Assembly: GCA_044237845.1 (NCBI GenBank)
Contig: JBIIEL010000011.1
Location: forward strand, 1-57,123
Origin: QFOX01 sp044237845
Lineage (GTDB): Bacteria; Pseudomonadota; Alphaproteobacteria; Rickettsiales; UBA3002
Direction of reading: 5' to 3'
Length of the DNA stretch: 57,123 nucleotides
Position numbers and translations under genes: made by a program. The notes beneath the pieces were generated by a model. That model made no database searches, was not told the DNA's origin, and worked only from the letters and a program-made list of their open reading frames with translations. Below, piece by piece: positions 8,990 through 18,101 of this stretch. How positions within the stretch are numbered: the stretch's first letter is position 1; each line of letters begins with the position of its first letter.

Positions 8990-9208
8990 CTACGCCGGTT
9001 GATCGGGGTAGATCTCGAATTCGAGGGTCTGGATCTGGTCGCGCAGCTGCAGTTTGCGCTTTTTCAGGCGGGCGATGGCCATTTCGTCCTGAGCGCCTGC
9101 AAGGGATTGAATTTCAATATCCAACTGGCGATGTTGTTCTTTCAATTCATCCAGTTGTTTGTAAATAACGACGTCATCATTCATAGTCATCAGCCATTGT
9201 GAATACAT
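8990..9208 (-). CDS. DUF465 (YdcH-like) small coiled-coil protein
   Basis: 72 residues, almost wholly helical and charged (KQLDELKEQHRQLDIEIQSL and ARLKKRKLQLRDQIQTLE). This is the pattern of the DUF465/YdcH family common in alphaproteobacteria, whose function is unknown. The ATG at 9208 has GAGG eight bases upstream; ATGs at 9190 and 9184 would give shorter versions with the same conserved core. It lies 83 bp after fmt on the same strand and ends at a clear terminator. Confidence 0.75.
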   Translation of the reverse strand: MYSQWLMTMNDDVVIYKQLDELKEQHRQLDIEIQSLAGAQDEMAIARLKKRKLQLRDQIQTLEFEIYPDQPA

Positions 9209-9291
9209 GTGGAATGCCTCGTTTTATGGTGTGAATTTTCTATTCAACAGCGACTTTTATACCACAAATAAGGCAATCATTAAAGAGGAAA

Positions 9292-10230
9292 TCAACCGAG
9301 GGGCGCATTTTTTACAAAACTGCCCGCTAAAAGGGCATTTCCCTGTAAAAACTGCTCCGCAGCCTGCCGATTCTTACCCGGCCGCTGCAGTTCCTGCAAC
9401 CGTAAAGCGGTGCCGTTTCCGGCATTGATGCGTAATTGATTGTCGAGCGCCATTCCGCTGAGTTTGTCATTGTCGCCGACGTCGACTGCCGCACGGAAAA
9501 TTTTCACCGTTTCGCCGTTGATGTCCGTCATCGCGGCCGGTGCAGGGCTGAGGCCACGAATCTGGGCGAGCAGCTCCGTCGCTGGCCGGTTCCAGTCAAG
9601 AACCCGGTCGGTTTTGGTGATTTTCTTGGCGTAGGTAATGCCCTCGTGCGATTGCGTTTGGGGTTTCGCACTGCCGCTTTCCAGCTGCGCGAGCACGGTG
9701 AGCACTTGTTCGGCACCGAGCGCGGCCATCGTATCGTGCAATCCGCCCGCGTCCATCTCCGGTGGAATGGTATAGGGCGTGCGCAGCAGAATGGGACCGG
9801 TATCGAGTCCGAGCTCAAGCTGCATGATGCAGCAGGCGGTTTCGCGGTCGCCTGCCATGAGTGTGCGTTGAATGGGTGCCGCACCACGCCAGCGCGGCAG
9901 GTCGGACGGGTGGATGTTGATGCAACCCAGCCGCGGCGCATCAAGCACTGCTTGCGGCAGCAGCAATCCATAGGCCGCGACCACGGCGATATCGGCACTA
10001 TGTGCGGCGAGTTCTGCCTGTGCCTCCGCTGATTTCAGGCTGACGGGAGTGAAGACAGCAATGCCATGCGCCTCCGCCAGTTGATGGACGGGCGAGGGAC
10101 TAAGCTTCAGCCCACGTCCGGCGGGGCGGGGTGGCTGGCTATAGACCGCGACAACCTCATGTGCCGAGCCAAGCAAGGCCTTCAGCGCCGGAACGGCAAA
10201 GGCAGGAGTGCCCATAAAAATAACGCGCAT
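9292..10230 (-). CDS. fmt: methionyl-tRNA formyltransferase
   Basis: Formylates initiator Met-tRNA using 10-formyl-tetrahydrofolate. It has 312 residues, normal length, starting MRVIFMGTPAFAVPALKALL. The catalytic Asn-His-Asp set is seen in CINIHPSDLPRWRGAAPI and ELGLDTGPIL. A C-terminal tRNA-binding (OB-like) domain follows from about residue 205. def, its functional partner, is upstream on the same strand but is separated from it by a proline-rich secreted protein gene; the fmt start is only 7 bp after that gene's stop. Confidence 0.96.
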   Translation of the reverse strand: MRVIFMGTPAFAVPALKALLGSAHEVVAVYSQPPRPAGRGLKLSPSPVHQLAEAHGIAVFTPVSLKSAEAQAELAAHSADIAVVAAYGLLLPQAVLDAPRLGCINIHPSDLPRWRGAAPIQRTLMAGDRETACCIMQLELGLDTGPILLRTPYTIPPEMDAGGLHDTMAALGAEQVLTVLAQLESGSAKPQTQSHEGITYAKKITKTDRVLDWNRPATELLAQIRGLSPAPAAMTDINGETVKIFRAAVDVGDNDKLSGMALDNQLRINAGNGTALRLQELQRPGKNRQAAEQFLQGNALLAGSFVKNAPLG

Positions 10231-10237
10231 GGCGAAC

Positions 10238-10738
10238 CTATGGCTTGGAGTGTTTCGCCTGAGCGACGCAGTTTTCGCGCAGGGTGATATAACGCGTGTC
10301 GGTCTCGATGAGATGCGCCTGGCTCAGCCGTAAAAATTCATCGTGCATCATCTGTGTCATCAGCCCGTTGATAATGCAGCGGCAGGGCGGCATTTTATCG
10401 GCATTGAGATGCGAGCAAGCCGTCACAAAAATAGGAATCGTATCGCGCGGCCATAATTTAGTGGGGCGCTCAGGCGATTCTGGCGAGGGCGGCGATGCTG
10501 GACGCGGGGGGCTTTCTGGCCGTGGTGGACTCGCAGGTCTTTCCGGGCGTGGAGGAGAAGTTGTTTTCTCTGGTATCGTCGTTTCTTCGGGCAGAGAGGT
10601 GGGCGCAGCCTGTGTTAGCTTTTGGCGGGTGAGGACGGAGCCATCACCTACCGCGACGAGCGGCGCATGCAATCGACTCTCCGCGAGCGTGGCTAGCGGC
10701 AACAAAGCGAGCAAAATAAGTGTGGAGAGAAAGCGCAT
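10238..10738 (-). CDS. proline-rich secreted protein of unknown function
   Basis: 166 residues with a Sec-type signal peptide (MRFLSTLILLALLPLATLAES, likely cleaved after LAES or nearby). A low-complexity stretch at about residues 60-92 is built on repeats of SPPRPE/SPPRPA. A small C-terminal part with three Cys (TACSH and MPPCRC) is predicted helical (NGLMTQMMHDEFLRLSQAHLIE). I do not recognise the family. The Pro/Arg/Glu spacer suggests a periplasmic linker before a small disulphide domain. It sits tightly between def (37 bp) and fmt (7 bp). Confidence 0.7.
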   Translation of the reverse strand: MRFLSTLILLALLPLATLAESRLHAPLVAVGDGSVLTRQKLTQAAPTSLPEETTIPEKTTSPPRPERPASPPRPESPPRPASPPSPESPERPTKLWPRDTIPIFVTACSHLNADKMPPCRCIINGLMTQMMHDEFLRLSQAHLIETDTRYITLRENCVAQAKHSKP

Positions 10739-10775
10739 GCAGACGGTTTAGCAGTGCCGTTTGCGACTGTCATTT

Positions 10776-11318
10776 CTAAAGTGGGGTGCCCTCTGGCAGT
10801 GGGCTGAGAAGGCCTAGGCGCCTAGCTTTTTTGAGCTTACGCAGAATCATGTCACGCTTCATGTGCGAGATATGGTCGACGAAGACCACGCCGTCCGTGT
10901 GGTCGATCTCGTGCTGCAAACAGGTGGCGAGAATGTCGTCCGCCTCCATCGTTTTCTCGACGCCGTTCTCATCGAGATAGCGCACGGTGACGGTATCGGG
11001 GCGCTCCACATCGGAATATTGGTCAGGGAAGGAGAGGCAGCCTTCCTGGAAGACGCGTTTTTCATCCGACGTGCGAATGATTTCCGGGTTGATGAATTTG
11101 ATCGGGTCGCGCCCGCCATCGCGCACGGCAATATCCACCACGATAACGCGCAGATGCACGCCCACCTGCACCGCCGCGAGGCCGATGCCCTGGTTCGCGT
11201 ACATCGTGTCGAGCATATCATCCAGCAGTTTGCGGATGGTATCGTCCACCTTCTCCACCGGTTTGGAGGGAAGGTTCAGGCGCTCGTCTGGCGCGATGAC
11301 TAGAGGAAGGATGGTCAT
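10776..11318 (-). CDS. def: peptide deformylase
   Basis: Metalloprotease that removes the N-formyl group from nascent proteins. It has 180 residues with all three motifs: GIGLAAVQVG (45-53), EGCLSFP with metal ligand Cys94, and LQHEIDHTDG with ligands His136 and His140 and catalytic Glu137. It is 30 bp downstream of gltX on the same strand, and starts a def/unknown/fmt cluster. Confidence 0.96.
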   Translation of the reverse strand: MTILPLVIAPDERLNLPSKPVEKVDDTIRKLLDDMLDTMYANQGIGLAAVQVGVHLRVIVVDIAVRDGGRDPIKFINPEIIRTSDEKRVFQEGCLSFPDQYSDVERPDTVTVRYLDENGVEKTMEADDILATCLQHEIDHTDGVVFVDHISHMKRDMILRKLKKARRLGLLSPLPEGTPL

Positions 11319-11348
11319 AGTTTCAGGATACGCCTATCTGTTGTGAAA

Positions 11349-12719
11349 TCAAGCGGCAAGCGCGGTGGTGAAGCGTTTCAGCACTTCTTCGCGCCCCAAA
11401 ATGGCCATCGCTACCGGGACATCCGGCCCGCTCATGGCGCCGACGAGGGCGGCGCGCATCGGGGGCATCACCTCGCCCAGTTTTTTGCCCAGTTGCTCGG
11501 CGATAGCGGCAATTTTGGCTTTAATCGCCTCTGCTTCCCATGCGAGGGCGCTGTCCTCCGCAAGCAGCTTCACGGCATCCGCAAGCGTTGCGCGGCCTTT
11601 GTCGAGCGCGGCTTTGGCTTTGTCGTCATAGGCGTTGGGGGCGGTGAGGTAGAACTGAATTTGTTCCTTCAGCTCTGGCAGCGTGTGGGCTTTGGATTTT
11701 ATGCTCTCGATTGCAGGGGCGAGCGTGGCATCGACCCCAATCAAGGCGGCGAGTTCTGCTGCTGGCCGTGCACGTAGATAATGCGCATTCACATGGTTCA
11801 ACTTGGCGAAATCAAGACGGCTGGGTGACTGTCCCACATGGTCGAGCCCGAACCACTGAATCGCCTCGGCATCGCTGAAAATCTCGCTGTCGCCATGGCT
11901 CCAACCCAGGCGGGCGAGGTAGTTACGCATCGCTTCTGGCAGGTAGCCCATAGTGGCGTATTCGGTTGTGCTGGTCGCGCCGTGGCGCTTGCTGAGCTTT
12001 GCGCCGTCCGGCCCGTGGATGAGGGGTATATGCGCGAAGACGGGAATCTGCCAGCCCATCGCCTGATAGATGAACGTCTGGCGGCCAGCATTGTTGAGAT
12101 GGTCATCACCACGAATCACGTGCGTGACACCCATGTCGTGGTCATCCACCACCACGGCGAGGTTGTAGGTCGGGTTGCCATCCGAACGCAGGATCACCAT
12201 GTCATCGAGCGCATCGGGGCCGAAGCGTACATCGCCCTGAACCGCGTCGTGCACGATGATCTCGCCTTCAAGCGGGGCCATGATTCTGATGGAGGGTTTC
12301 ACGCCATCGGGAATCTTAAGTTCGCCTGTCGACGCAGTCGGCCGCCAACGGCGGTCGTATTTAAAAATCTCGCCCTTGGCTTCGGCTGCGGCGCGTTGCT
12401 CGGCGAGTTCTTCCTGCGTGGTGTAGCAGTGATAGGCCGCGCCGCGCTTCACCAATTCTTCCGCAATTTCGCGATGACGCGAAGCGTTCAGGCGCTGATA
12501 AACAATCTCGCCATCATGCGTGAGGCCGAGCCATTTCAGACCATCGACAATTGCCTGATAGGCGGCGTCGGAGTTGCGGGCTTCATCCGTATCCTCGATC
12601 CGCAGCTTGAACTGGCCGCCATGGTGGCGCGCAAACAGATAGTTAAACAGCGCCGTGCGTGCGCCGCCGATATGCAGCATGCCGGTGGGAGAGGGAGCAA
12701 AACGGGTGACAACAGTCAT
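11349..12719 (-). CDS. gltX: glutamyl-tRNA synthetase
   Basis: Class I aminoacyl-tRNA synthetase of 456 residues from ATG 12719 (MTVVTRFAPSPTG). An in-frame TTG at 12725 is less likely because it lies in a repeat arm. The HIGH-type motif is in PSPTGMLHIGGARTALF and the KMSKS-type motif is AKLSKRHGATS. Anticodon-binding helical domain features follow. It could be a GluRS or a non-discriminating GluRS (GltX1/2 paralogues are common in alphaproteobacteria), which cannot be settled here. The intergenic region upstream holds a 121-bp inverted-repeat element. Confidence 0.94.
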   Translation of the reverse strand: MTVVTRFAPSPTGMLHIGGARTALFNYLFARHHGGQFKLRIEDTDEARNSDAAYQAIVDGLKWLGLTHDGEIVYQRLNASRHREIAEELVKRGAAYHCYTTQEELAEQRAAAEAKGEIFKYDRRWRPTASTGELKIPDGVKPSIRIMAPLEGEIIVHDAVQGDVRFGPDALDDMVILRSDGNPTYNLAVVVDDHDMGVTHVIRGDDHLNNAGRQTFIYQAMGWQIPVFAHIPLIHGPDGAKLSKRHGATSTTEYATMGYLPEAMRNYLARLGWSHGDSEIFSDAEAIQWFGLDHVGQSPSRLDFAKLNHVNAHYLRARPAAELAALIGVDATLAPAIESIKSKAHTLPELKEQIQFYLTAPNAYDDKAKAALDKGRATLADAVKLLAEDSALAWEAEAIKAKIAAIAEQLGKKLGEVMPPMRAALVGAMSGPDVPVAMAILGREEVLKRFTTALAA

Positions 12720-12723
12720 GGTC

Positions 12724-12844
12724 AAAACTCATTTCTACGGGCGATTGCGGTGTCGTGTTCGTTGCTCAGTCGGTCATGTAGCGCTGCTACACCTCCTCCC
12801 TGCGCTCGTGCACTCCTAGCACTCGCCACGTATAAATGAGTTTT
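12724..12844. repeat. 121-bp element bounded by an 11-bp inverted repeat, gltX-comEC intergenic region
   Basis: AAAACTCATTT at 12724-12734 is repeated exactly inverted as AAATGAGTTTT at 12834-12844. An inner small palindrome GTAGCgctGCTAC lies at 12778-12790. The element fills most of the gap between the divergent gltX and comEC and shows no convincing reading frame. It looks like a palindromic interspersed repeat or a structured regulatory region; only one copy is evident in the window. Confidence 0.5.
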
Positions 12845-12905
12845 ACAACTCTAGAAATTATTTTGTGGGCTGCTAGGGTGCACACTTATAGCAGTGGGAA
12901 CCGAG

Positions 12906-14981
12906 ATGTCACGTGCGATAGAGGCGATAGAACAATGGTGGGCGGCAGAGGGGCGGCGGTGCTTTCTCTGGCTTCCGGTGGCATTTGGGGCTGGGTGCGG
13001 GCTTTATCTCGGCCTGCCTCAGGAGCCGGCGCCGCTTGTTTTTCTGATTCCGGCGCTGGTCAGTTTCCCTATGGCGCGATGGGCGAGACGTACCCGTGTG
13101 CTGTGGCTTTTGATGCTGCTCGTTGCGGCGGGGGCGGCCTGGGCGCAGCACTATACGCATCGGCTTCAGCAGACCGTGCTTGCCGAGGCGTTGGAGCCAC
13201 GCCCGGTGACGGGCACAGTGAGCGACGTGGTGCAAACCGAACATGGCGTACGACTGACATTGAAGGACGTTAGCATTAGCGACTATCCGGCGGAGCGTAC
13301 GCCGCATCAGGTGCGGGTGAGTGTGCGCCTCAAGGCGGGAACGCAGCTAGTGTTGCCGGAGATCGGCGATAAGGTGGATATGATGGCTGGGCTGCGGCCG
13401 CCGATGGGCCCCGTGCTGCCCCACGGGTTCGACTTCGCCCGTTATTTCTATTTCCGCGAGATTGGTGCTGTGGGTTATGGCCTGCCGCCGTGGAAAGTCG
13501 TCGCGCATGAGCCTTCGCCAAGCCTGATGACGGAGTTCCGCAATTGGCGGGTGGAGATTACACAGGAGATTCTGAACCAGCTGGGAAGCACAACAGGCGG
13601 CATCGCCGCCGGGCTGATTACCGGCGAGGCGCGTGCCATCAGCGAGGAAGATTTTGATGCCCTGCGCGCCAGTAACCTCTACCATATTGTGGCTATTTCC
13701 GGCGAGCATATGGTGATTATCTCAGGCGTGATTTTTATCGGCCTGCGGCTGCTCGCGCTGCTGCTGCCACGTCGTCTGCGCCTACGGCCAGAAGTTAAAA
13801 CAACAGCGGCTTTCCTTACGCTGCTACTGGTGACGGCCTATCTGTTCGTGACGGGTCTGCCCACCTCAGCTGTCCGCGCCTATGTCATGATTGCGCTGCT
13901 GCTTTCTGCGGTCATCCTGCGTCGCCATGTTGATCCGATGCGTTCGCTTTCCATCACCGCGCTGCTGATGCTGGTCTATGACCCGGCGATTCTTATCGAC
14001 CCCGGGTTTATTCTCTCGTTCGCGGCGACGCTGGCCATCGTGACGCTGGTTGAAACCACACTCCTCACGCCGCAGGCTGGAGAAATGCGGCTGAGTCGCG
14101 CGCTGCGCCTTTTTTTCACCATGCTCGCGGTCAGCGTGGTGGCGGAGGCGGCGACGGCGCCATTTGCTGTTGCTATGTTCAATAACCTGTCACTTTATGG
14201 GGTGGCGGCGAACATGTTGGCGACGCCGCTCGTCAGTCTGTTTCTGATGCCTGTGGTTGCGCTTTATTTTATTTTGCTGCCGCTGGGGTTACATGGCGCA
14301 GCGCTGTGGCTGCTCGATAAAGGCATCCACGCTCTGCTCGGCATTGCGTATTATGTTTCGTCCTTGCCGCATGCGCAGATGTTTGTGCCATCGATTCCCG
14401 GTTATGGCATGGGGCTGTTCGCACTGGGTCTGCTGTGGCTATGCCTGTGGCAGACGCAGGTGCGACGTTGGGGGGTGGTGTTCATGCTGGCAGGGGTGGC
14501 GACGCTCGCCTTGGTGAAACAGCCCGATATGCTGATCGGTAGCGAATTGAAGCAGATTGCGCTGCGTACCGAGGAGGGATATGCGCTGGCGCGCGGGCGA
14601 GAGGGTTCCATGATCGTCGATTTATGGGCGAATGGGCTTGGCTACCGCGAATTACCCGAGGCCGCAGCGCCCGAATGGCGTTGCGATGAGCTTGGCTGTG
14701 TGGTGACGGTGAAGGGGGCTGTCGTCAGCTTCCCGGCGGATGCGAGTGCAGTGGCGGAAGACTGCGAAAAATCCGCACTGGTGTTAAGCGGTATGAATGG
14801 GTTGCACTGCGCGAATGATGCGCTACTGCTCGACAAAGAACGGCTGAAAAACAGCAATGTGCTCGCAATCTGGGTTGAAAAGAGTGGTGCACTGCGCATC
14901 GAAAGCAGTGCCGATTGGCAAGGTAATCGGCCATGGACGGCGAATGCGCTGCTGGAGACGGAAGCGCAATTAGCTGAGTAA
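12906..14981 (+). CDS. comEC: ComEC/Rec2-family DNA-uptake channel protein
   Basis: 691 residues from ATG 12906 (GGGA six bases upstream; a GTG at 12894 is an alternative). An N-terminal two-segment membrane part and an OB-like DUF4131 region are followed by the competence domain. Its hallmark is GLITGEARAISEEDFDALRASNLYHIVAISGEHM-type sequence at about 230-270 (GLITGEAR and HIVAISGEHM). Many membrane helices follow to about residue 540. The C-terminal 150 residues do not show a metallo-beta-lactamase HxHxDH motif, so this appears to be the short form lacking a working hydrolase domain. ComEC conducts single-stranded DNA across the inner membrane during transformation. Its 3' end overlaps the convergent trpC by 12 bp. 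Confidence 0.88.
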   Translation: MSRAIEAIEQWWAAEGRRCFLWLPVAFGAGCGLYLGLPQEPAPLVFLIPALVSFPMARWARRTRVLWLLMLLVAAGAAWAQHYTHRLQQTVLAEALEPRPVTGTVSDVVQTEHGVRLTLKDVSISDYPAERTPHQVRVSVRLKAGTQLVLPEIGDKVDMMAGLRPPMGPVLPHGFDFARYFYFREIGAVGYGLPPWKVVAHEPSPSLMTEFRNWRVEITQEILNQLGSTTGGIAAGLITGEARAISEEDFDALRASNLYHIVAISGEHMVIISGVIFIGLRLLALLLPRRLRLRPEVKTTAAFLTLLLVTAYLFVTGLPTSAVRAYVMIALLLSAVILRRHVDPMRSLSITALLMLVYDPAILIDPGFILSFAATLAIVTLVETTLLTPQAGEMRLSRALRLFFTMLAVSVVAEAATAPFAVAMFNNLSLYGVAANMLATPLVSLFLMPVVALYFILLPLGLHGAALWLLDKGIHALLGIAYYVSSLPHAQMFVPSIPGYGMGLFALGLLWLCLWQTQVRRWGVVFMLAGVATLALVKQPDMLIGSELKQIALRTEEGYALARGREGSMIVDLWANGLGYRELPEAAAPEWRCDELGCVVTVKGAVVSFPADASAVAEDCEKSALVLSGMNGLHCANDALLLDKERLKNSNVLAIWVEKSGALRIESSADWQGNRPWTANALLETEAQLAE

Positions 14982-15767
14982 TGCGCGCGTGGCGGCTTCA
15001 ATGTTTTCTTCACGCATCAGCGATTCGCCGACGAGGAAACAATGCATATCCGCCGCGCGCATGCGGGCGACGTCTGCCGCTGTGGCGATGCCGCTCTCGC
15101 ACACAACCGTATAGTCTTCAGGTATGCGGGTGCGCAGTGACTCGCTGGTTGCGAGGTTCACCTCCAGTGTTTTCAGGCTGCGATTATTGATGCCGATGAG
15201 CTTCGATGGTACATGGGCGAGCGCCCGTTCTAGCTCGGTTTCATCATGCACCTCAATCAGTGCATCCATTCCTAAATCGCAGGCGAGGATGGCGAGTTCA
15301 CGCGCAGTTTCATCGCTGAGAGCGGCCATAATCAGCAAAATTGCATCTGCGCCTAGGCTACGTGCTTCCAGAATTTGATAGGGGTCGAGCATGAAATCTT
15401 TCCGCAGTACCGGAAGCGTTACCGCCGCGCGTGCGGCGATGAGATACGCATCTGCGCCCTGAAAATACGGCGCATCGGTCAGCACGGAAAGGCAGGTTGC
15501 ACCGCCTTTTTCGTAAGCTTTAGCAATCGTGGCAGGATCAAAATCCGCGCGGATGAGGCCGCGGCTGGGCGAAGCTTTTTTGACCTCCGCAATCAGCCCC
15601 ACACTGCTATTCGTGATGCGTTTTTTGAGAGCGCTATGAAAGCCGCGTGGTGGGGTAACGTGCAACGCACGCTCATGCAGTATTACCTCGCTCACATTGC
15701 GTTTCTGTGTGGCAATATGCTCGCGTTTTTTAGCGCAAATTTCTGCCAGAACATCAGTCATCGTCAT
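14970..15767 (-). CDS. trpC: indole-3-glycerol phosphate synthase
   Basis: Catalyses ring closure of CdRP to indole-3-glycerol phosphate. It has 265 residues of TIM-barrel type: EVKKASPSRGLIRADFDP near residues 62-80, LSVLTDAPYFQG, PVLRKDFMLDPYQI, IGINNRSLKTLEVN, and VCESGIATAADV. Two ATG starts (15767 and 15761) are possible, and both overlap the trpD stop, implying translational coupling. It is the last gene of the ppiD-trp cluster and converges with comEC. Confidence 0.97.
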   Translation of the reverse strand: MTMTDVLAEICAKKREHIATQKRNVSEVILHERALHVTPPRGFHSALKKRITNSSVGLIAEVKKASPSRGLIRADFDPATIAKAYEKGGATCLSVLTDAPYFQGADAYLIAARAAVTLPVLRKDFMLDPYQILEARSLGADAILLIMAALSDETARELAILACDLGMDALIEVHDETELERALAHVPSKLIGINNRSLKTLEVNLATSESLRTRIPEDYTVVCESGIATAADVARMRAADMHCFLVGESLMREENIEAATRALLS

Positions 15768-16728
15768 GGCTCAGGGCGATGAGTTCCTCCAGCTTGCGTT
15801 TGGCATCGCCACGGGCAATGCTGGCACGCGCCATCATTACGCCTTCTTCCAGTGTATGGGCTTTATCCGCAACCATCAGCGCGGCAGCGGCGTTCAGTAA
15901 TACCACGTCGAGATAGGGGCTCTCCAGACCGCTGAGCACATCGCGCAGGGCGCGGGCATTCTGCTGTGCCGTGCCACCGACAAGTGCGCGCCCGGGGCTG
16001 ATGGCGAGTCCCGCATCCTGCGGGCGTATGGTGGAATAGTGAATGGTGCCGTCTTCCAGCTCTGCCACATGGGTGTTGCCGGTGATGGAAAGTTCGTCGG
16101 TGCCGTCTTCCCCATGCACGACCATCACCCGTGTATGACCAAGCATTTGTGCCGTTTCAGCGACAAGGGAGCAATATTCTGGTGCGAATACGCCAATGAG
16201 CTGGCGCTTCACCCGCGCTGGATTACACAGAGGTCCAAGCAGGTTGAGAATCGTGCGACGACCAATGGTTTTGCGAATGCCAGCAAGGCGCGCGAAACCA
16301 AGGTGGAAATTGGGCGCATAGAGAAAGCTGATGCCAATTTTGTTCAACAGCTCGGCTTCTTTTTCACGAGTGATGTTAGGGTTCATGCCAAGGGCTTCGA
16401 GCACATCTGCCGAGCCGCTTTGCGAGCTGACTGCGCGGTTGCCATGCTTAGCGACTTGCACCCCACGCGCGGCAAGCACGAAGGCAACGGCAGTGGAGAT
16501 GTTATAGGTGTCGCGCCCGTCACCACCCGTGCCGCAGCAGTCAATAGCATCGGGAAACTCAGGGAAAGGTAAGGCACGCGCCATGACTGCATCCACCGCG
16601 CCAGCGAGCATATGCGAGGTGAGTGCGCCCATGTCGATCCCTGTCAGGAAGGTCGCTGCGGCATTTCCAGTCAGCTTCCCATCCAGCAAATCGCCGATAG
16701 ATTTTTCTATGTTTTGACGTGGAGTCAT
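15754..16728 (-). CDS. trpD: anthranilate phosphoribosyltransferase
   Basis: Transfers phosphoribosyl from PRPP to anthranilate. It has 324 residues. Landmarks are the PRPP-binding CCGTGGDGRDTYNISTAVAFV at about 63-83, KHGNRAVSSQSGSADVLEALG (93-113), and the LLGPLCNPA motif. Its ATGA overlaps the trpG stop (16725-16728) and its end overlaps trpC, so G-D-C are coupled. Confidence 0.97.
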   Translation of the reverse strand: MTPRQNIEKSIGDLLDGKLTGNAAATFLTGIDMGALTSHMLAGAVDAVMARALPFPEFPDAIDCCGTGGDGRDTYNISTAVAFVLAARGVQVAKHGNRAVSSQSGSADVLEALGMNPNITREKEAELLNKIGISFLYAPNFHLGFARLAGIRKTIGRRTILNLLGPLCNPARVKRQLIGVFAPEYCSLVAETAQMLGHTRVMVVHGEDGTDELSITGNTHVAELEDGTIHYSTIRPQDAGLAISPGRALVGGTAQQNARALRDVLSGLESPYLDVVLLNAAAALMVADKAHTLEEGVMMARASIARGDAKRKLEELIALSHDDD

Positions 16729-17300
16729 AGCACGCTCAGGAAGTTGCGTAGGAGGTCGTGCCCGTGCTCGGAAGCAATGCTTTCCGGATGAAATTGCACG
16801 CCGAATACCGGCAATTTTTTATGCTGAAGCCCCATAATGGTACCATCCGCTGTTTCAGCGGTGACGGTTAGGCAGCCCGGCAGTGAGGCACGCTCTACAA
16901 TCAGCGAATGGTAGCGCGTGGCGGTAAATGGCGAGGGAATGTCTGCAAAAATGCCTTCGCCGCGATGGAGAATTTGGCTGGTTTTACCATGCATCACCTG
17001 TGAGGCGCGCACCACTTTGCCGCCATAGACCTGTCCGATAGATTGGTGGCCAAGGCAAACGCCGAGTAATGGAATTTGCCCCGCGTTTTGTTTGATGAGT
17101 TCAAGGCAAATCCCTGCATCATCCGGCGTGGCAGGCCCCGGAGAAATGACGATACCATTGAGTTTTTTTGCAAGAACATCGCTCACACTCAGCGCGTCGT
17201 TACGCAACACTTCGACCTTGGCGCCGAGCGATTGCAGGTAATGCACCAGATTATAGGTGAAGCTATCGTAATTATCGATGAGCAGGATGTTTTTTGCCAT
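16725..17300 (-). CDS. trpG: anthranilate synthase glutamine amidotransferase component
   Basis: Class I glutamine amidotransferase supplying ammonia to TrpE. It has 191 residues. The catalytic triad is visible: Cys82 in LLGVCLGHQSIG, and His171 and Glu173 in VQFHPESIASEHG. The N-terminal LLIDNYDSFTYNLVHYL is typical of TrpG/PabA; its place in a trp operon favours TrpG, although it might serve PabB as well. It is separated from trpE by a lipoprotein gene. Confidence 0.95.
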   Translation of the reverse strand: MAKNILLIDNYDSFTYNLVHYLQSLGAKVEVLRNDALSVSDVLAKKLNGIVISPGPATPDDAGICLELIKQNAGQIPLLGVCLGHQSIGQVYGGKVVRASQVMHGKTSQILHRGEGIFADIPSPFTATRYHSLIVERASLPGCLTVTAETADGTIMGLQHKKLPVFGVQFHPESIASEHGHDLLRNFLSVL

Positions 17301-17362
17301 GCATTGTTACTAGCCACTTTATGCTAAGAAGCAATGCTGAATGCTATTTCGCGCCTGTGTGC

Positions 17363-18001
17363 TTACTTCTTGGCTTTGGTCTGGGCTGGCAGCGGCTCTT
17401 TTAGGCAACGGTTGCCAAACTTGCTTTGCGCCAGACCTTTCAAGTAAGCGCGGCGAAGTTTGCCAGCGTAATAGGCTTCCTCATAATTTTTCTTATGCTT
17501 CTCTGCGCCCGTAATGCGGCGGATAATACTTCGGAAAGGCAGAATATTGGTCTGACTACGGATTTCGGACATCAGTTTGTCATGCGCGAGTTTTTGTACG
17601 TTTGGCATCTCAATACTGTCCAGATCGGGTATATCAGGGATGAAGCTGTCGTTAGAAGCAACTTGAACCCCTTTGGCTTTAATATCGGGACCAATGAGTG
17701 GTTCTAGCGCGGCCAGCTCGCTGCGCACCGTTTTACAAGTTAGTTTCGCGGGTACATGATAGGGGTCTTCCACGACTTTGGCGAGAATTTCTGGGATTTT
17801 CTTGCGTTTGAGGTTGAGGTCTTCGAGCGGGCCCGTGGCTGCGTCAAAAACATCTGCGAGGCCAGACTCCAGAATTGGCGTGTCCTGTTTAGCGGCGGAT
17901 TTATCGGTGTCGTTGGCGGCGCAGGCGCTTAAGGCCAGGGCAATGAATCCGAGGAGAATAAAATGGCGGGAAAAGAAGCCGCGCTGTGAATGGTTGAACA
18001 T
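17363..18001 (-). CDS. lipoprotein of unknown function inserted between trpE and trpG
   Basis: 212 residues. After a short basic start, a hydrophobic signal ends in the lipobox LALSAC with lipidated Cys27. The mature part is soluble, with DLNLKRKKIPEILAKVVEDPYHVPAKLTCKTVRSELAALEPLIGPD and a basic C-terminus. Two further Cys (LTCK and RCLKE) could pair. I do not recognise a named domain. It is 100 bp after trpE and 62 bp before trpG, all on the same strand, so it is probably carried on the trp transcript despite an unrelated envelope role. Confidence 0.75.
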   Translation of the reverse strand: MFNHSQRGFFSRHFILLGFIALALSACAANDTDKSAAKQDTPILESGLADVFDAATGPLEDLNLKRKKIPEILAKVVEDPYHVPAKLTCKTVRSELAALEPLIGPDIKAKGVQVASNDSFIPDIPDLDSIEMPNVQKLAHDKLMSEIRSQTNILPFRSIIRRITGAEKHKKNYEEAYYAGKLRRAYLKGLAQSKFGNRCLKEPLPAQTKAKK

Positions 18002-18101
18002 AATTTATAATTTAATAATACTATAAAAACAGCAGGAACCAAAGGAAATTCGTCGCTGCGCCGCAGCAAATCGTTGGTGAGTCTTGTTTTTAGAAAATGC
18101 A

